Shown here in pieces: positions 16,194 through 24,422 of a stretch of 64,000 nt of DNA. The stretch covers positions 1 through 64,000 of the forward strand of contig NZ_JANUGQ010000038.1 of the NCBI RefSeq assembly GCF_024756275.1. The letters run 5' to 3'. How positions within the stretch are numbered: the first letter of the stretch is position 1; every line of letters starts with the position of its first letter. This DNA comes from Streptomyces pyxinae. Its GTDB lineage: Bacteria; Actinomycetota; Actinomycetes; Streptomycetales; Streptomycetaceae. The notes beneath the pieces were generated by a model. It saw nothing but the letters and a program-made list of their open reading frames with translations, was not told where the DNA came from and did no database searches. The position numbers and the translations under genes are program-made.

Positions 16194-16550
16194 GCCTGAG
16201 CCCTGCCCCGTCTCCGGGACCCGCCCGGGATCTCAAGTCCGCCCAGGGGCCCAGTCCGAGGCCGCCCGCCCCGCGTCCGAGCCCCGGCGGTGTCCGCGTC
16301 CTGTCCGCCCGGCTGCCGAGGCCCGCCCCGGGGCTCATGTCCGCCCCGCGTCCGGGACCTGCCCGGCTCCCGGGGCCCGCGCCGCCGCCGAGTTCCGGGC
16401 CGCCCGTACCGTCCGGCCCGCCGTGCCCCGCCCGCCTCACCCGGGGGTCCGGGACCCGGCCGGCGGGATTCCGGACTCCGGGGGGGCCGGGCTCCGGACC
16501 CGCGGGGGTCTCCCGGAGCCCCGGCCGGACCGCTCTCTACGCTGGTCGTC

Positions 16551-18176
16551 ATGACCGAGAGCGAACACCGCACCGTGCTGCTGCGCGGCGGAGACGTCCA
16601 CAGCCCCGCCGATCCCTTCGCCACCGCCATGGTGGTGGAGCGGGGGCATGTCGCCTGGGTGGGCTCCGAGGGCGCGGCCGACGCCTTCGCCGCCGGGGTG
16701 GACGAGGTGATCGACCTCGAAGGGGCGCTGGTCACCCCCGCGTTCACCGACGCGCATGTGCACACCACGGCCACCGGCCTCGCCCTCACCGGACTCGATC
16801 TCTCAGCCGCCCGCACCCTCGCGGAGGCCCTGGAGCTGGTACGGGCGCACAGCGCCGCCCGGCCGGCCGACCGGGTGCTGCTCGGCCACGGCTGGGACGC
16901 CGCCCGCTGGCCCGGGGGCCGCGCCCCGTCCCGTACCGAACTGGACGAGGCCACCGGCGGCCGGCCGCTCTATCTGACCCGGATCGACGTCCACTCGGCC
17001 GTGGTGACCACCGCCCTGCTCGACCTGGTCCCCGGGGTCACCGGGCTCACCGGCTTCCACCCGGACGCCCCGCTGACCGGGGACGCCCACCACGCGGTAC
17101 GGGCGGCGGCGTACGGCTCCGTCACGGCCGCCCAGCGCACCGAGGCGCAACGGGCCGCGCTGCGGCGGGCCGCCTCCCTCGGGATCGGCACCGTCCACGA
17201 GTGCGCGGGGCCCGAGATCTCCGGCGAGGACGACCTCACCGGCCTGCTCGCCCTCGCCGCCGGTGAGCCCGGCCCCCGGGTGGTCGGCTACTGGGCCGAG
17301 GCGGTCACGGGGGAGAAGGACGCCCGCCGGGTCCGGGAACTGGGTGCCGCGGGCGCGGCCGGTGACCTCTTCGCGGACGGCTCGCTCGGCTCCCACACCG
17401 CCTGCCTCCACGAGCCGTACGCCGACGCCGCCCACACCGGCACCCTCCACCTCGACGCGGCCGCCGTCGCCGCCCATGTCACCGCGTGCACCGAGGCCGG
17501 CCTCCAGGCGGGCTTCCACGCCATCGGGGACGCCGCCGTGACCGCCGTGACCGACGGCATCAGGGCGGCGGCGGAGACCCTGGGCCTGGCCCGGGTGCGG
17601 GCCGCCCGGCACCGGGTGGAGCACGCCGAGATGCTCACTCCCGAGACCGTGGCCGCCTTCGCCGAGCTGGGCCTCACCGCCTCGGTCCAGCCGGCCTTCG
17701 ACGCCGCCTGGGGCGGGGACGAGGGCATGTACGCACAGCGGCTGGGCGCCGAGCGGGCCCGCACCCTCAACCCCTACGCGGCGCTGCTCCGCGCCGGGGT
17801 GCCGCTGGCCTTCGGCTCCGACAGCCCGGTCACCCCGCTGGACCCCTGGGGCACCGTCCGGGCCGCCGCCTTCCACCGCACCCCGGAGCACCGGATCTCG
17901 GTCCGGGCCGCCTTCACCGCGCACACCAGGGGCGGCTGGCGGGCGGTCGGCCGGGACGACGCCGGGGTCCTGGTGCCGGGCGCCCCCGCCGACTTCGCGG
18001 TCTGGCGCACCGGTGACCTGGTGGTCCAGGCCCCGGACGACCGGGTGGCCCGCTGGTCCACCGACCCCCGCTCGGGCACCCCCGGGCTGCCGGAACTCAC
18101 CCCGGGCGCCCCGCTGCCCGTGTGCCTCCGGACGGTGGTCGGGGGCCGTACGGTCTTTGTGAGACCGAACGAGTGA
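16551..18176 (+). CDS. Amidohydrolase family 3 (YtcJ-like) metal hydrolase
   Basis: 541 aa of the amidohydrolase superfamily, type YtcJ/AepA. Metal-binding motifs are TDAHVHTT, GFHAIGDAAV, RHRVEHAEM and FGSDSPV; the C-terminal composite-sheet domain ends with an LxVCLRTVVGG strand. Substrate unknown; relatives hydrolyse N-substituted amides or cyclic amides. TACGCT at 16538-16543 is 7 bp before the ATG, suggesting a leaderless message. The frame is open further upstream but crosses that box. Confidence 0.88.
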   Translation: MTESEHRTVLLRGGDVHSPADPFATAMVVERGHVAWVGSEGAADAFAAGVDEVIDLEGALVTPAFTDAHVHTTATGLALTGLDLSAARTLAEALELVRAHSAARPADRVLLGHGWDAARWPGGRAPSRTELDEATGGRPLYLTRIDVHSAVVTTALLDLVPGVTGLTGFHPDAPLTGDAHHAVRAAAYGSVTAAQRTEAQRAALRRAASLGIGTVHECAGPEISGEDDLTGLLALAAGEPGPRVVGYWAEAVTGEKDARRVRELGAAGAAGDLFADGSLGSHTACLHEPYADAAHTGTLHLDAAAVAAHVTACTEAGLQAGFHAIGDAAVTAVTDGIRAAAETLGLARVRAARHRVEHAEMLTPETVAAFAELGLTASVQPAFDAAWGGDEGMYAQRLGAERARTLNPYAALLRAGVPLAFGSDSPVTPLDPWGTVRAAAFHRTPEHRISVRAAFTAHTRGGWRAVGRDDAGVLVPGAPADFAVWRTGDLVVQAPDDRVARWSTDPRSGTPGLPELTPGAPLPVCLRTVVGGRTVFVRPNE

Positions 18177-18774
18177 CGTAGCGGCCCGCCCCGCGCCGGA
18201 CGGGTCCCGGGTGCCTCCGCCACGACCTGCGGATCTTCCGCGCTGACCTGGTGCTTCGGCGAAACGCCGCAGGTCGTGTGGGTGTTGACAGCGTGCGGTC
18301 GGCGGCCGGTAGGTTCTGCCGGGTCCACCACAGGACGTCCGGCAGGTCGACCGTCCCGCCTCCGTGGAACGCCGCTGGATCACGGGTTGTGGTGTGCCGC
18401 ACCGGCGCACCACCACTGGGAGCCAGGTCCAGCGCCCGCGGGAACACGGGAAGGTCCTCCGGCGGGCGGGTGCGACCCGGGTGGGGCCCGGACGTTCAGT
18501 AGACAACGGCTTTCGGTCGACCCGCAGCCAGCGGGCGCCAGGTCGGCCCGAAGGACTCCGGGCCCCGCACCGCGGTCCGCGCCGCCCGCTCCCGCGCCAC
18601 CCCCCCCGTGCCCGGCCCGCCCCGCACCCCCTTCCCGTGTGCCGCTGCCGTGTGCTTCGGCGCACCCCCGCCGCCCCGCTACGGCCCCGCCGACACCCGA
18701 TCCCCGTACCGCCGTCGCGGCGCGGCCGGGGCTCGCTAAGGTGGGGGACCTGCGAACAGACCGAAGGGGCAGTA
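18177..18774 (+). promoter_or_regulatory. Structured intergenic region with a strong promoter-like pair
   Basis: 598 bp without a convincing gene. CACGACCTGCGG (18221-18232) pairs perfectly with 18267-18278. Inside the loop, CGGCG-AAA-CGCCG (18257-18269) forms a competing hairpin that uses part of the same arm. TTGACA (18285-18290) and TAGGTT (18310-18315) are spaced 19 bp. Downstream, a GTGGTG...CACCAC stem lies near 18388-18415. Close to the next gene, TAAGGT at 18737-18742 is a likely ppm1 -10 box. Confidence 0.5.
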
Positions 18775-19563
18775 GTGAACGACGGTGGCCAGAGGCGATA
18801 CGGCCCGCTCGGCAAGGCCTTGGTGATCATCCCGACCTACAACGAGGCCGAGAACATCGAGCCGATCGTCTCCCGGGTGCGAAAGGCGGTGCCCGACGCC
18901 CATGTGCTCGTCGCGGACGACAACAGCCCCGACGGCACCGGCAAGCTCGCCGACGAGCTGGCCGCGTCCGACGATCACGTCCATGTCCTGCACCGCAAGG
19001 GCAAGGAGGGGCTGGGCGCCGCCTATCTGGCGGGCTTCCGCTGGGGCATCGACCACGGCTACGGCGTGCTGGTCGAGATGGACGCGGACGGCTCCCACCA
19101 GCCCGAGGAGCTGCCCCGGCTGCTCACCGCGCTGAAGGGCGCCGACCTGGTGCTGGGGTCCCGCTGGGTGCCCGGCGGCCGGGTGGTCAACTGGCCCAAG
19201 TACCGCGAGTTCCTCTCCCGGGGCGGCAGCACCTACTCCCGTCTGCTGCTCGACGTGCCCCTCCGGGACGTCACCGGCGGCTTCCGGGCCTTCCGCAAGG
19301 AGACCCTGGAGGGACTGGGGCTGGACGAGGTGGCCTCCCAGGGGTACTGCTTCCAGGTCGATCTGGCCCGGCGCGCCGTCGCCGCGGGCTTCCATGTGGT
19401 CGAGGTGCCGATCACCTTCGTGGACCGGGAGCACGGGGACTCCAAGATGAACCGGGACATCGTGGTGGAGGCGCTCTGGCGGGTCACCGCCTGGGGCGTC
19501 GAGGGCCGCGCCAACCGCCTGCTGGGCCGCGGCGGCCGCGACGGCCTGGGCAAGCGGGACTGA
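18775..19563 (+). CDS. ppm1: Polyprenol phosphate mannosyltransferase Ppm1
   Basis: Transfers mannose from GDP-mannose to polyprenyl phosphate at the inner membrane face; the product feeds protein O-mannosylation (Pmt). In S. coelicolor the homologue is needed for phage phiC31 infection. 262 aa, one GT2 domain: VIIPTYNEAENI, the DMDADGSHQPEELP metal/sugar site, VLGSRWVPGG, and GYCFQVDLARRAV. No C-terminal membrane anchor, as in other Streptomyces Ppm1. The GTG start has GAAGGGG at 5 bp. Confidence 0.93.
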   Translation: MNDGGQRRYGPLGKALVIIPTYNEAENIEPIVSRVRKAVPDAHVLVADDNSPDGTGKLADELAASDDHVHVLHRKGKEGLGAAYLAGFRWGIDHGYGVLVEMDADGSHQPEELPRLLTALKGADLVLGSRWVPGGRVVNWPKYREFLSRGGSTYSRLLLDVPLRDVTGGFRAFRKETLEGLGLDEVASQGYCFQVDLARRAVAAGFHVVEVPITFVDREHGDSKMNRDIVVEALWRVTAWGVEGRANRLLGRGGRDGLGKRD

Positions 19564-19719
19564 CCCCCGCCGAGCGGGACCGACCCCGCGCCGAGCGGGA
19601 CAGACTCCGCTCGGCACGGTCCGTGGTCCCGCCGGCCCCGCTCCGGGGCGGGGCGATCATCCTTGTGCGGCGATCACCCCTTTATCCGGACCCGGCACGC
19701 CGCCAGGCACACTGGAACC

Positions 19720-20322
19720 ATGACCACCGGCACACCGCTTCCCCCGGCCCCGGCCCCGACCCGTACCCGCTCCCGCGCTCGTCGCTACGCACCGCTCGGC
19801 GTCGCCGTCTGGCTGGTGCTGGAGGTCTGGCTGCTCACCCTGGTGGCCCGCGCCTCCGGCGGACTCACCGTGCTGCTCCTGCTGATCGCGGGCGGGCTGC
19901 TCGGGGCGACGGTGGTCAAGCGGGCCGGCCGGCGGGCGTTCCGCAATCTCAACGAGGCGCTGGGCCGGCGGAGCCCGGGCGAGCCCGGCACGATGGACGG
20001 GAAGGAGCGGGGCGGCTCCGGCAACGGCTTCCTGATGCTCGGCGGTCTGCTGCTGATGCTGCCGGGTCTGCTCTCCGACGCCGCCGGCCTGCTGCTGCTC
20101 CTGCCCCCGGTACGGGCGGCACTCGGCCGCCGCGCCGACCGGGCGCTGGACCGCCGGATGCGGGCGGCGGCGGTCCCCGGTTCCTGGGGCGACGCGCTGC
20201 GGCAGGCCCGTATCCACCGCCCGGACGGCAAGGTCGTGCCGGGCGAGGTGATCCGCGACGGCTCCGGCGCCCCGCACCCCGGCCCCGCCGACGAGACCGG
20301 GCGCCCGCCGCTCACCCCGTAA
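19720..20322 (+). CDS. fxsA: FxsA-family membrane protein
   Basis: A 200-aa inner-membrane protein. Hydrophobic helices at about residues 25-65 and 105-130 carry the FxsA pattern (WLVLEVWLLTLVA, LLMLPGLLSDAAGLLLLLPPVR). In E. coli FxsA overproduction relieves phage T7 exclusion by F; in actinobacteria its role is unknown. CACACT at 19708-19713 lies 6 bp before the ATG, so a leaderless start is likely. The N-terminus is Pro/Thr/Arg-rich and the C-terminus a charged tail. Confidence 0.9.
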   Translation: MTTGTPLPPAPAPTRTRSRARRYAPLGVAVWLVLEVWLLTLVARASGGLTVLLLLIAGGLLGATVVKRAGRRAFRNLNEALGRRSPGEPGTMDGKERGGSGNGFLMLGGLLLMLPGLLSDAAGLLLLLPPVRAALGRRADRALDRRMRAAAVPGSWGDALRQARIHRPDGKVVPGEVIRDGSGAPHPGPADETGRPPLTP

Positions 20323-20350
20323 CCGCCCCGGCCGCCCGCCGGGCGGTGAC

Positions 20351-20396
20351 GCGCGCACGGGTACGCCGACGGGCGCGCACGGGTACGCCGACGGGC
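20351..20396. repeat. Two-copy direct repeat
   Basis: GCGCACGGGTACGCCGACGG occurs twice in tandem with a short join, just after fxsA. The rest of the 20323-20630 spacer holds the large terminator described separately. Confidence 0.7.
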
Positions 20397-20483
20397 GGGC
20401 CGGCGGCGGGCCGCGCCGGGCGCGGAGAGTACCGACAGCGGCCGGCCCCCCATCCCTATCTGTCGAACGTCAACGGCACGGCG

Positions 20484-20534
20484 AACAGCCGTGGGGCGCG
20501 GTACACACTCGGTGTACCGCGCCCCACGGCTGTT
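20484..20534. terminator. 23-bp perfect bidirectional terminator
   Basis: Arms at 20484-20506 and 20512-20534 are exact reverse complements (23 bp) around the 5-nt loop ACTCG; the plus strand then reads TGTT, and the minus strand also ends TGTT. It lies between convergent fxsA and rbpA and is the strongest hairpin in the window. Confidence 0.9.
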
Positions 20535-20630
20535 GTCGCCACCGGCTGCCGGTCGCCGTCGCCACCGGTGGTCTGCCGACCAGGTGGCCGCCGGAGGGAC
20601 TCCGGCCGGTCCGGCACCGGCGCCGGTGCC

Positions 20631-21005
20631 CTACGCGGACTTCCGGCTGTCTCGCGGGTGCACCGCGATGTTCATCGCACCGGACCGGAGCACTGCCAGC
20701 CGCTCGGCCAGCACCTCCTCCAGCTCCTCGCGGGTACGCCGCTCCATGAGCATGTCCCAGTGCGTACGCGCCGGCTTGCCCTTCTTCTCCTCGGGGCCGT
20801 CCCCGTCCACCAGGAGTGCCTGGCTTCCGCAGACCTTGCACTCCCACTCCGGCGGAATCTCCGCCTCGACCGAGAACGGCATCTCGAACCGATGCCCCTT
20901 CTCGCATGCGTACTCCACCGCCTGGCGCGGGGCCAGATCGATGCCGCGGTCGGTCTCGTAGCTGGTCACCACGAGGCGCGTGCCGCGAAGAGCTCGCTCA
21001 CTCAT
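20631..21005 (-). CDS. rbpA: RNA polymerase-binding protein RbpA
   Basis: RbpA binds RNA polymerase holoenzyme through the principal sigma factor, stabilises the open complex and affects rifampicin tolerance. 124 aa. The N-terminal tail has RGTRLVVTSYETDRG, then a zinc-ribbon-like core with CEKGH and CKVCGS, then the RTHWDMLMERRTREELEEVL basic linker and sigma-interacting helix. A SigR-type promoter lies 62 bp upstream. Length and motifs match S. coelicolor RbpA. Confidence 0.97.
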   Translation of the reverse strand: MSERALRGTRLVVTSYETDRGIDLAPRQAVEYACEKGHRFEMPFSVEAEIPPEWECKVCGSQALLVDGDGPEEKKGKPARTHWDMLMERRTREELEEVLAERLAVLRSGAMNIAVHPRDSRKSA

Positions 21006-21066
21006 GAATCGTGCCTCCCGGGCTTGTCGCCCACAGGACAGGTGTCGCTGTCGTCGTCATCCGGTC

Positions 21067-21092
21067 AACGTCCGGTCGGCCGTAAAGATTCC
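21067..21092 (-). promoter_or_regulatory. SigR-type promoter of rbpA
   Basis: On the minus strand GGAAT (21092-21088) and GTT (21069-21067) are separated by exactly 18 bp, the SigR consensus. SigR controls the thiol-oxidative stress regulon, and rbpA is a known SigR target in S. coelicolor. Transcription would start near 21060, leaving a leader of about 55 nt. Confidence 0.85.
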
Positions 21093-21156
21093 CGTTCCGG
21101 GTCATGCGTCGCCCGTCGTGCCGCCCCTTGTTGTACCCACCGGCGCCCGGTTTGTC

Positions 21157-21174
21157 ACATCTGACAGCAGATGT
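21157..21174. promoter_or_regulatory. Palindromic operator candidate upstream of rbpA
   Basis: ACATCTG (21157-21163) and CAGATGT (21168-21174) flank ACAG. The site is 65 bp upstream of the SigR -35 box and about 90 bp from the MFS gene stop. It could bind a dimeric regulator; which one is unknown. Confidence 0.4.
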
Positions 21175-21260
21175 CACCCAGCGCCTTCACCAGTTCAGCA
21201 CGCAGTAACGGTCCACCCGGCAGGCCAAAGGCGTATACTAGCCCCCTTTCGCGGCCCCGT

Positions 21261-22655
21261 CTAAATCCGCTCGGGTACCGGGTTCCCCGCGGCGGCCACC
21301 GCACGCCGCACCGGGACCCGCGCCAGCAGGACGAATCCCAGGGCGAAGAAGACCAGCAGCGAGAGGATCGCGTCCCGGTAGCTTCCGGTCAGCTGGTACG
21401 CCAGCCCGAAGACCAGCGGCCCCAGCCAGCTCAGCCCGCGATCGCTCATCTCGTACGCGGAGAAGTATTCCGCCTCCTTGCCGCTCGGCACCAACTGCGA
21501 GAACAGCGACCGGGACAGCGCCTGGCTGCCGCCCAGCACCAGCCCGATCGCCGCCGCCAGCGCGTAGAACCAGACCGGCGAACCGGCCGGCAGCAGATAG
21601 CCGGCCGCCAGGATCAGCGACCAGACCGCCAGCGAGCCCAGGATCACCCGCTGGGCGCCGTACGAGCGGGCCAGCCGCCCCATCGCCAGCGCCCCGGCCA
21701 CCGCCAGCAGCTGCACCAGCAGTACGGCGGTGATCAGCGTCGTCTGGTCAAGACCCAGTTCCTCGGAGCCGTACACCGACGCCTGGGAGATCACCGTCTG
21801 TACCCCGTCGTTGTAGATCAGGTACGCCAGCAGAAAGGCGAGGGTCAGCGGATGGCGCCGCATGTCCCGGAGCGTGGCGGCCAGTTGGCGCCAGCCGGAG
21901 CCGACCGCGCCCTCGCCGCCGGAGGCCGGCCGGCGGTCGCGCAGCCGGCGCAGCGGCACCAGGGCGAAGGCGCCCCACCAGAGCCCGGCCGAGGCCAGGC
22001 AGATCCGCACCGCGTCGGACTCGGACAGCCCGAAGGAGGCGTGGCCGGTGTAGAGGACCAGATTCAGCACCAGCACCAGCGCGCCCGAGGTGTAGCCGAA
22101 CGCCCAGCCGCGCGAGGAGACGGTGTCCCGCTCCTCCGGCGCGGCGATCTGGGGCAGAAAGGCGTTGTAGAGCGCCATCGAGACGGCGAGCGCGGCATTG
22201 GCCACGATCAGCAGCGCCGCCCCCAGCAGATACCGCCGGCCGTCCAGCAGGAACAGCCCGGTGGTGGCCGCCGCGCCGGTGTACGCCGCGACCGCGAGCA
22301 GCGGCTTCTTCCGGCCGGTGCGGTCCGCCGCCGCGCCCGCCAGCGGCATCAGCAGCACCGCGAGGACCACCGAGACCGAGACCGTGTACGGGAAGACCGA
22401 CCCGGCCCGTACCGGTATGCCCAGCGGGTGGACATAGCCGTCGGCGTCGGCGGCGGCCCGGGCCACCGAGGTCAGATAGGGGCCGATGAAGACCGTCAGC
22501 ACGCTGGTCGAGTAGACGGAGCAGGCGAAGTCGTAGAAGTACCAGCCCCGTTGCTCGCGCTTCCGGTCGGCCGGCGCCGGACTCCCGGAGTCCGTGGCGG
22601 CTCCCGGGTTCTCGCCGCCCCCGGCTCCGGCGGTCCGGCCGGTGGTCTCGGTCAT
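21261..22655 (-). CDS. MFS transporter (Atg22/UMF1-like)
   Basis: 464 aa, about 12 membrane helices. The conserved opening RGWYFYDFACSVYSTSV and the DRTGRKKP loop between helices 2 and 3 are typical of the Atg22-like MFS group, which in fungi exports amino acids from the vacuole. Bacterial substrates are unknown. The ATG at 22655 follows a GGGGGCGGGG stretch. It lies downstream of the GDPD gene on the same strand; the 108-bp gap is made of GTCTGTCCG-type short repeats. Confidence 0.88.
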   Translation of the reverse strand: MTETTGRTAGAGGGENPGAATDSGSPAPADRKREQRGWYFYDFACSVYSTSVLTVFIGPYLTSVARAAADADGYVHPLGIPVRAGSVFPYTVSVSVVLAVLLMPLAGAAADRTGRKKPLLAVAAYTGAAATTGLFLLDGRRYLLGAALLIVANAALAVSMALYNAFLPQIAAPEERDTVSSRGWAFGYTSGALVLVLNLVLYTGHASFGLSESDAVRICLASAGLWWGAFALVPLRRLRDRRPASGGEGAVGSGWRQLAATLRDMRRHPLTLAFLLAYLIYNDGVQTVISQASVYGSEELGLDQTTLITAVLLVQLLAVAGALAMGRLARSYGAQRVILGSLAVWSLILAAGYLLPAGSPVWFYALAAAIGLVLGGSQALSRSLFSQLVPSGKEAEYFSAYEMSDRGLSWLGPLVFGLAYQLTGSYRDAILSLLVFFALGFVLLARVPVRRAVAAAGNPVPERI

Positions 22656-22763
22656 CCCCGCCCCCCTTTATTCGACTGTGGACTGTCCGTCTGTCCGTCT
22701 GCTCGTCCATTCGCCGGTCCGTCTGTCCGCCTGTGGTTGTTCGGCCAGGGGACCGAGCGTGGA

Positions 22764-23534
22764 TCAGCTCCAGACGCCCCGGTCGGCCAGGACCGAGCGC
22801 AGCACTTCCGGACGATCGGTCATGATGCCATCGACGCCGAGATCGAGCAGCGCGGCCATCCGTTCCGGGTCGTCCACCGTCCACACATGGACCTGGAGCC
22901 CCCGGGCGTGCGCCGCCGCGAGGAAGCGCCGGTCCACCACCGGGACGCCGTACTGGGTCTCCGGCACCTGGGCCGCGACCGCCCCGGCACGCAGCGGGAC
23001 CGGCAGCCCGTACGACCGCAGCCGCAGTCCGAGCACGCCCCGGACGCCGTAGGAGGTGGCGAGCCGGGGGCCGGCCAGCCGCTGGGCCCGCGCCACCCGG
23101 CCCTCGTCGAAGGAGCCGACGCACACCCGGTCCCAGGCGCCGGTCCTGCGGAGCAGGCCGATCAGCGGGGCGAGCGCCGCCTCCGCCTTGAGGTCGACGT
23201 TCCAGCGGGCCTCCGGGAACTCCTCCAGCAGCTCGTCGAAGAGCGCCAGCGGCTCCCGCCCCGCCACCCGGGCCCGCCGCACCGCGCTCCAGGGCAGGTC
23301 CCGGATCCGGCCGCGGGCGTCGGTGACCCGGTCCAGGGTGGTGTCGTGGAACGCCACCAGCCGGCCGTCGGCGGTGGTGTGCACATCGGTCTCGAAGTAG
23401 CGGAAGCCGAGCGCGGCGGCGCGGCGGAAGGCCGCCGCGGTGTTCTCCAGGCCGTCCGCCGCCCCGCCCCGGTGGGCGAAGGCGAGGGGGCCGGGATGGT
23501 CGAGATAGGGGTGGCGGGGGGATATGCGGCTCAC
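22764..23534 (-). CDS. Glycerophosphodiester phosphodiesterase
   Basis: Hydrolyses glycerophosphodiesters from phospholipid turnover to glycerol 3-phosphate and an alcohol. 256 aa single GDPD domain with FAHRGGAADGLENTAAAF, the metal-binding FETDVHTTADGRLVAFHD, NVDLKAE and the final VHVWTVDDPERM. No signal peptide, so probably cytoplasmic. The GTG start at 23534 overlaps the yczE stop (GTGA), so the two genes are translationally coupled. Confidence 0.93.
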   Translation of the reverse strand: MSRISPRHPYLDHPGPLAFAHRGGAADGLENTAAAFRRAAALGFRYFETDVHTTADGRLVAFHDTTLDRVTDARGRIRDLPWSAVRRARVAGREPLALFDELLEEFPEARWNVDLKAEAALAPLIGLLRRTGAWDRVCVGSFDEGRVARAQRLAGPRLATSYGVRGVLGLRLRSYGLPVPLRAGAVAAQVPETQYGVPVVDRRFLAAAHARGLQVHVWTVDDPERMAALLDLGVDGIMTDRPEVLRSVLADRGVWS

Positions 23535-24358
23535 CGCCGCAGTATCGCCCCTGCCGGCCGCTCCCCGGCCACCCCCTCCGGTTCCGCCGCCGCCTCCCCG
23601 GTGAGCCCCGGTCCTCCGGCCGCCGGCTCCGGGGTCTTCGGCCCGCCGGCCGCGACCGCGGCGGCCGGGGCGCTCTCCTCCCCGGGGACGGCGAAGACGC
23701 GCAGGAAGAACTGGGCCAGCGGGCCGATGGACAGGGCGTAGAGCACCGTGCCGGCGCCCAGCGCGCCGCCGAGCAGGAAGCCGGTGACCACGACGGTCAC
23801 CTCGATCACCGTACGGACCAGCCGGATGGACCGCCCGGTGACCCGGTGCAGCCCGGTCATCAGCCCGTCCCGGGGCCCGGGGCCGAAGCGGGCGGCTATG
23901 TAGAGCCCGGTGGCCACGCCGTTGAGCAGCACCCCCGCGACCAGCAGGCCGATCCGGGGCACCAGGGCGGACGGGGACGGGAGCAGTGCCAGGCCGCCGT
24001 CCATCGCGACCCCGATCACCAGCACATTGGAGACGGTGCCGAGTCCCGGCCGCTGCCTGAGGGGGATCCACAGCAGCAGCACCAGCACCCCCACCAGGGT
24101 CGTCACGGTGCCCATGGTCAGCCCGGTCAGCTCCGACAGCCCCTGGTGGAACATGTCCCAGGGGTCCAGACCGAGATCGGCGCGGACCATGAGCGCGCAG
24201 CTGAGGCCGTAGAGGGCCAGCCCCGCGTACAGCTGGGTCAGCCGGCGGGGGAGCCGGCCACCGGAGAGACGGAAGAGGACGGACGCCCGGGAGGGGACGG
24301 ACGCCCGGGAAGGGTGGGACACAGCGACCCCCGAAGTGGTGGTAGTGGACTGGCTCAT
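23531..24358 (-). CDS. yczE: YczE-family integral membrane protein
   Basis: 275 aa, about five membrane helices, with the YczE/YyaS signature GLALYGLSCALMVRADLGLDPWDMFHQG and, near the end, RFGPGPRDGLMTGLHRVTG. Function is unknown; members may be transporters. It is divergent from yczR with only 64 bp between start codons, and MocR regulators of the YczR group typically control this neighbour. The ATG at 24358 was chosen; a start 22 codons upstream would overlap yczR. The C-terminal 50 residues are Pro/Ala-rich and poorly conserved. Confidence 0.88.
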   Translation of the reverse strand: MSQSTTTTSGVAVSHPSRASVPSRASVLFRLSGGRLPRRLTQLYAGLALYGLSCALMVRADLGLDPWDMFHQGLSELTGLTMGTVTTLVGVLVLLLWIPLRQRPGLGTVSNVLVIGVAMDGGLALLPSPSALVPRIGLLVAGVLLNGVATGLYIAARFGPGPRDGLMTGLHRVTGRSIRLVRTVIEVTVVVTGFLLGGALGAGTVLYALSIGPLAQFFLRVFAVPGEESAPAAAVAAGGPKTPEPAAGGPGLTGEAAAEPEGVAGERPAGAILRR

Positions 24359-24374
24359 GTCACTCTGTGGGAGC

Positions 24375-24401
24375 GGATTGGCCGCCAACCATGGCCAATC
24401 C
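24375..24401. promoter_or_regulatory. YczR operator candidate
   Basis: GGATTGGCC (24375-24383) and GGCCAATCC (24393-24401) are perfect inverted 9-bp arms, 18 bp centre to centre. They sit in the 64-bp gap between the divergent yczE and yczR starts. Position and symmetry fit a MocR dimer site controlling both genes. Confidence 0.65.
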
Positions 24402-24422
24402 GGGGAAGGTGGACTGATTTCC

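Noticed and set aside
18251..18502. 83-codon plus-strand frame before ppm1
   Set aside because: No ribosome binding site, Arg/Gly/Ser-rich without pattern, and it crosses strong stem structures.
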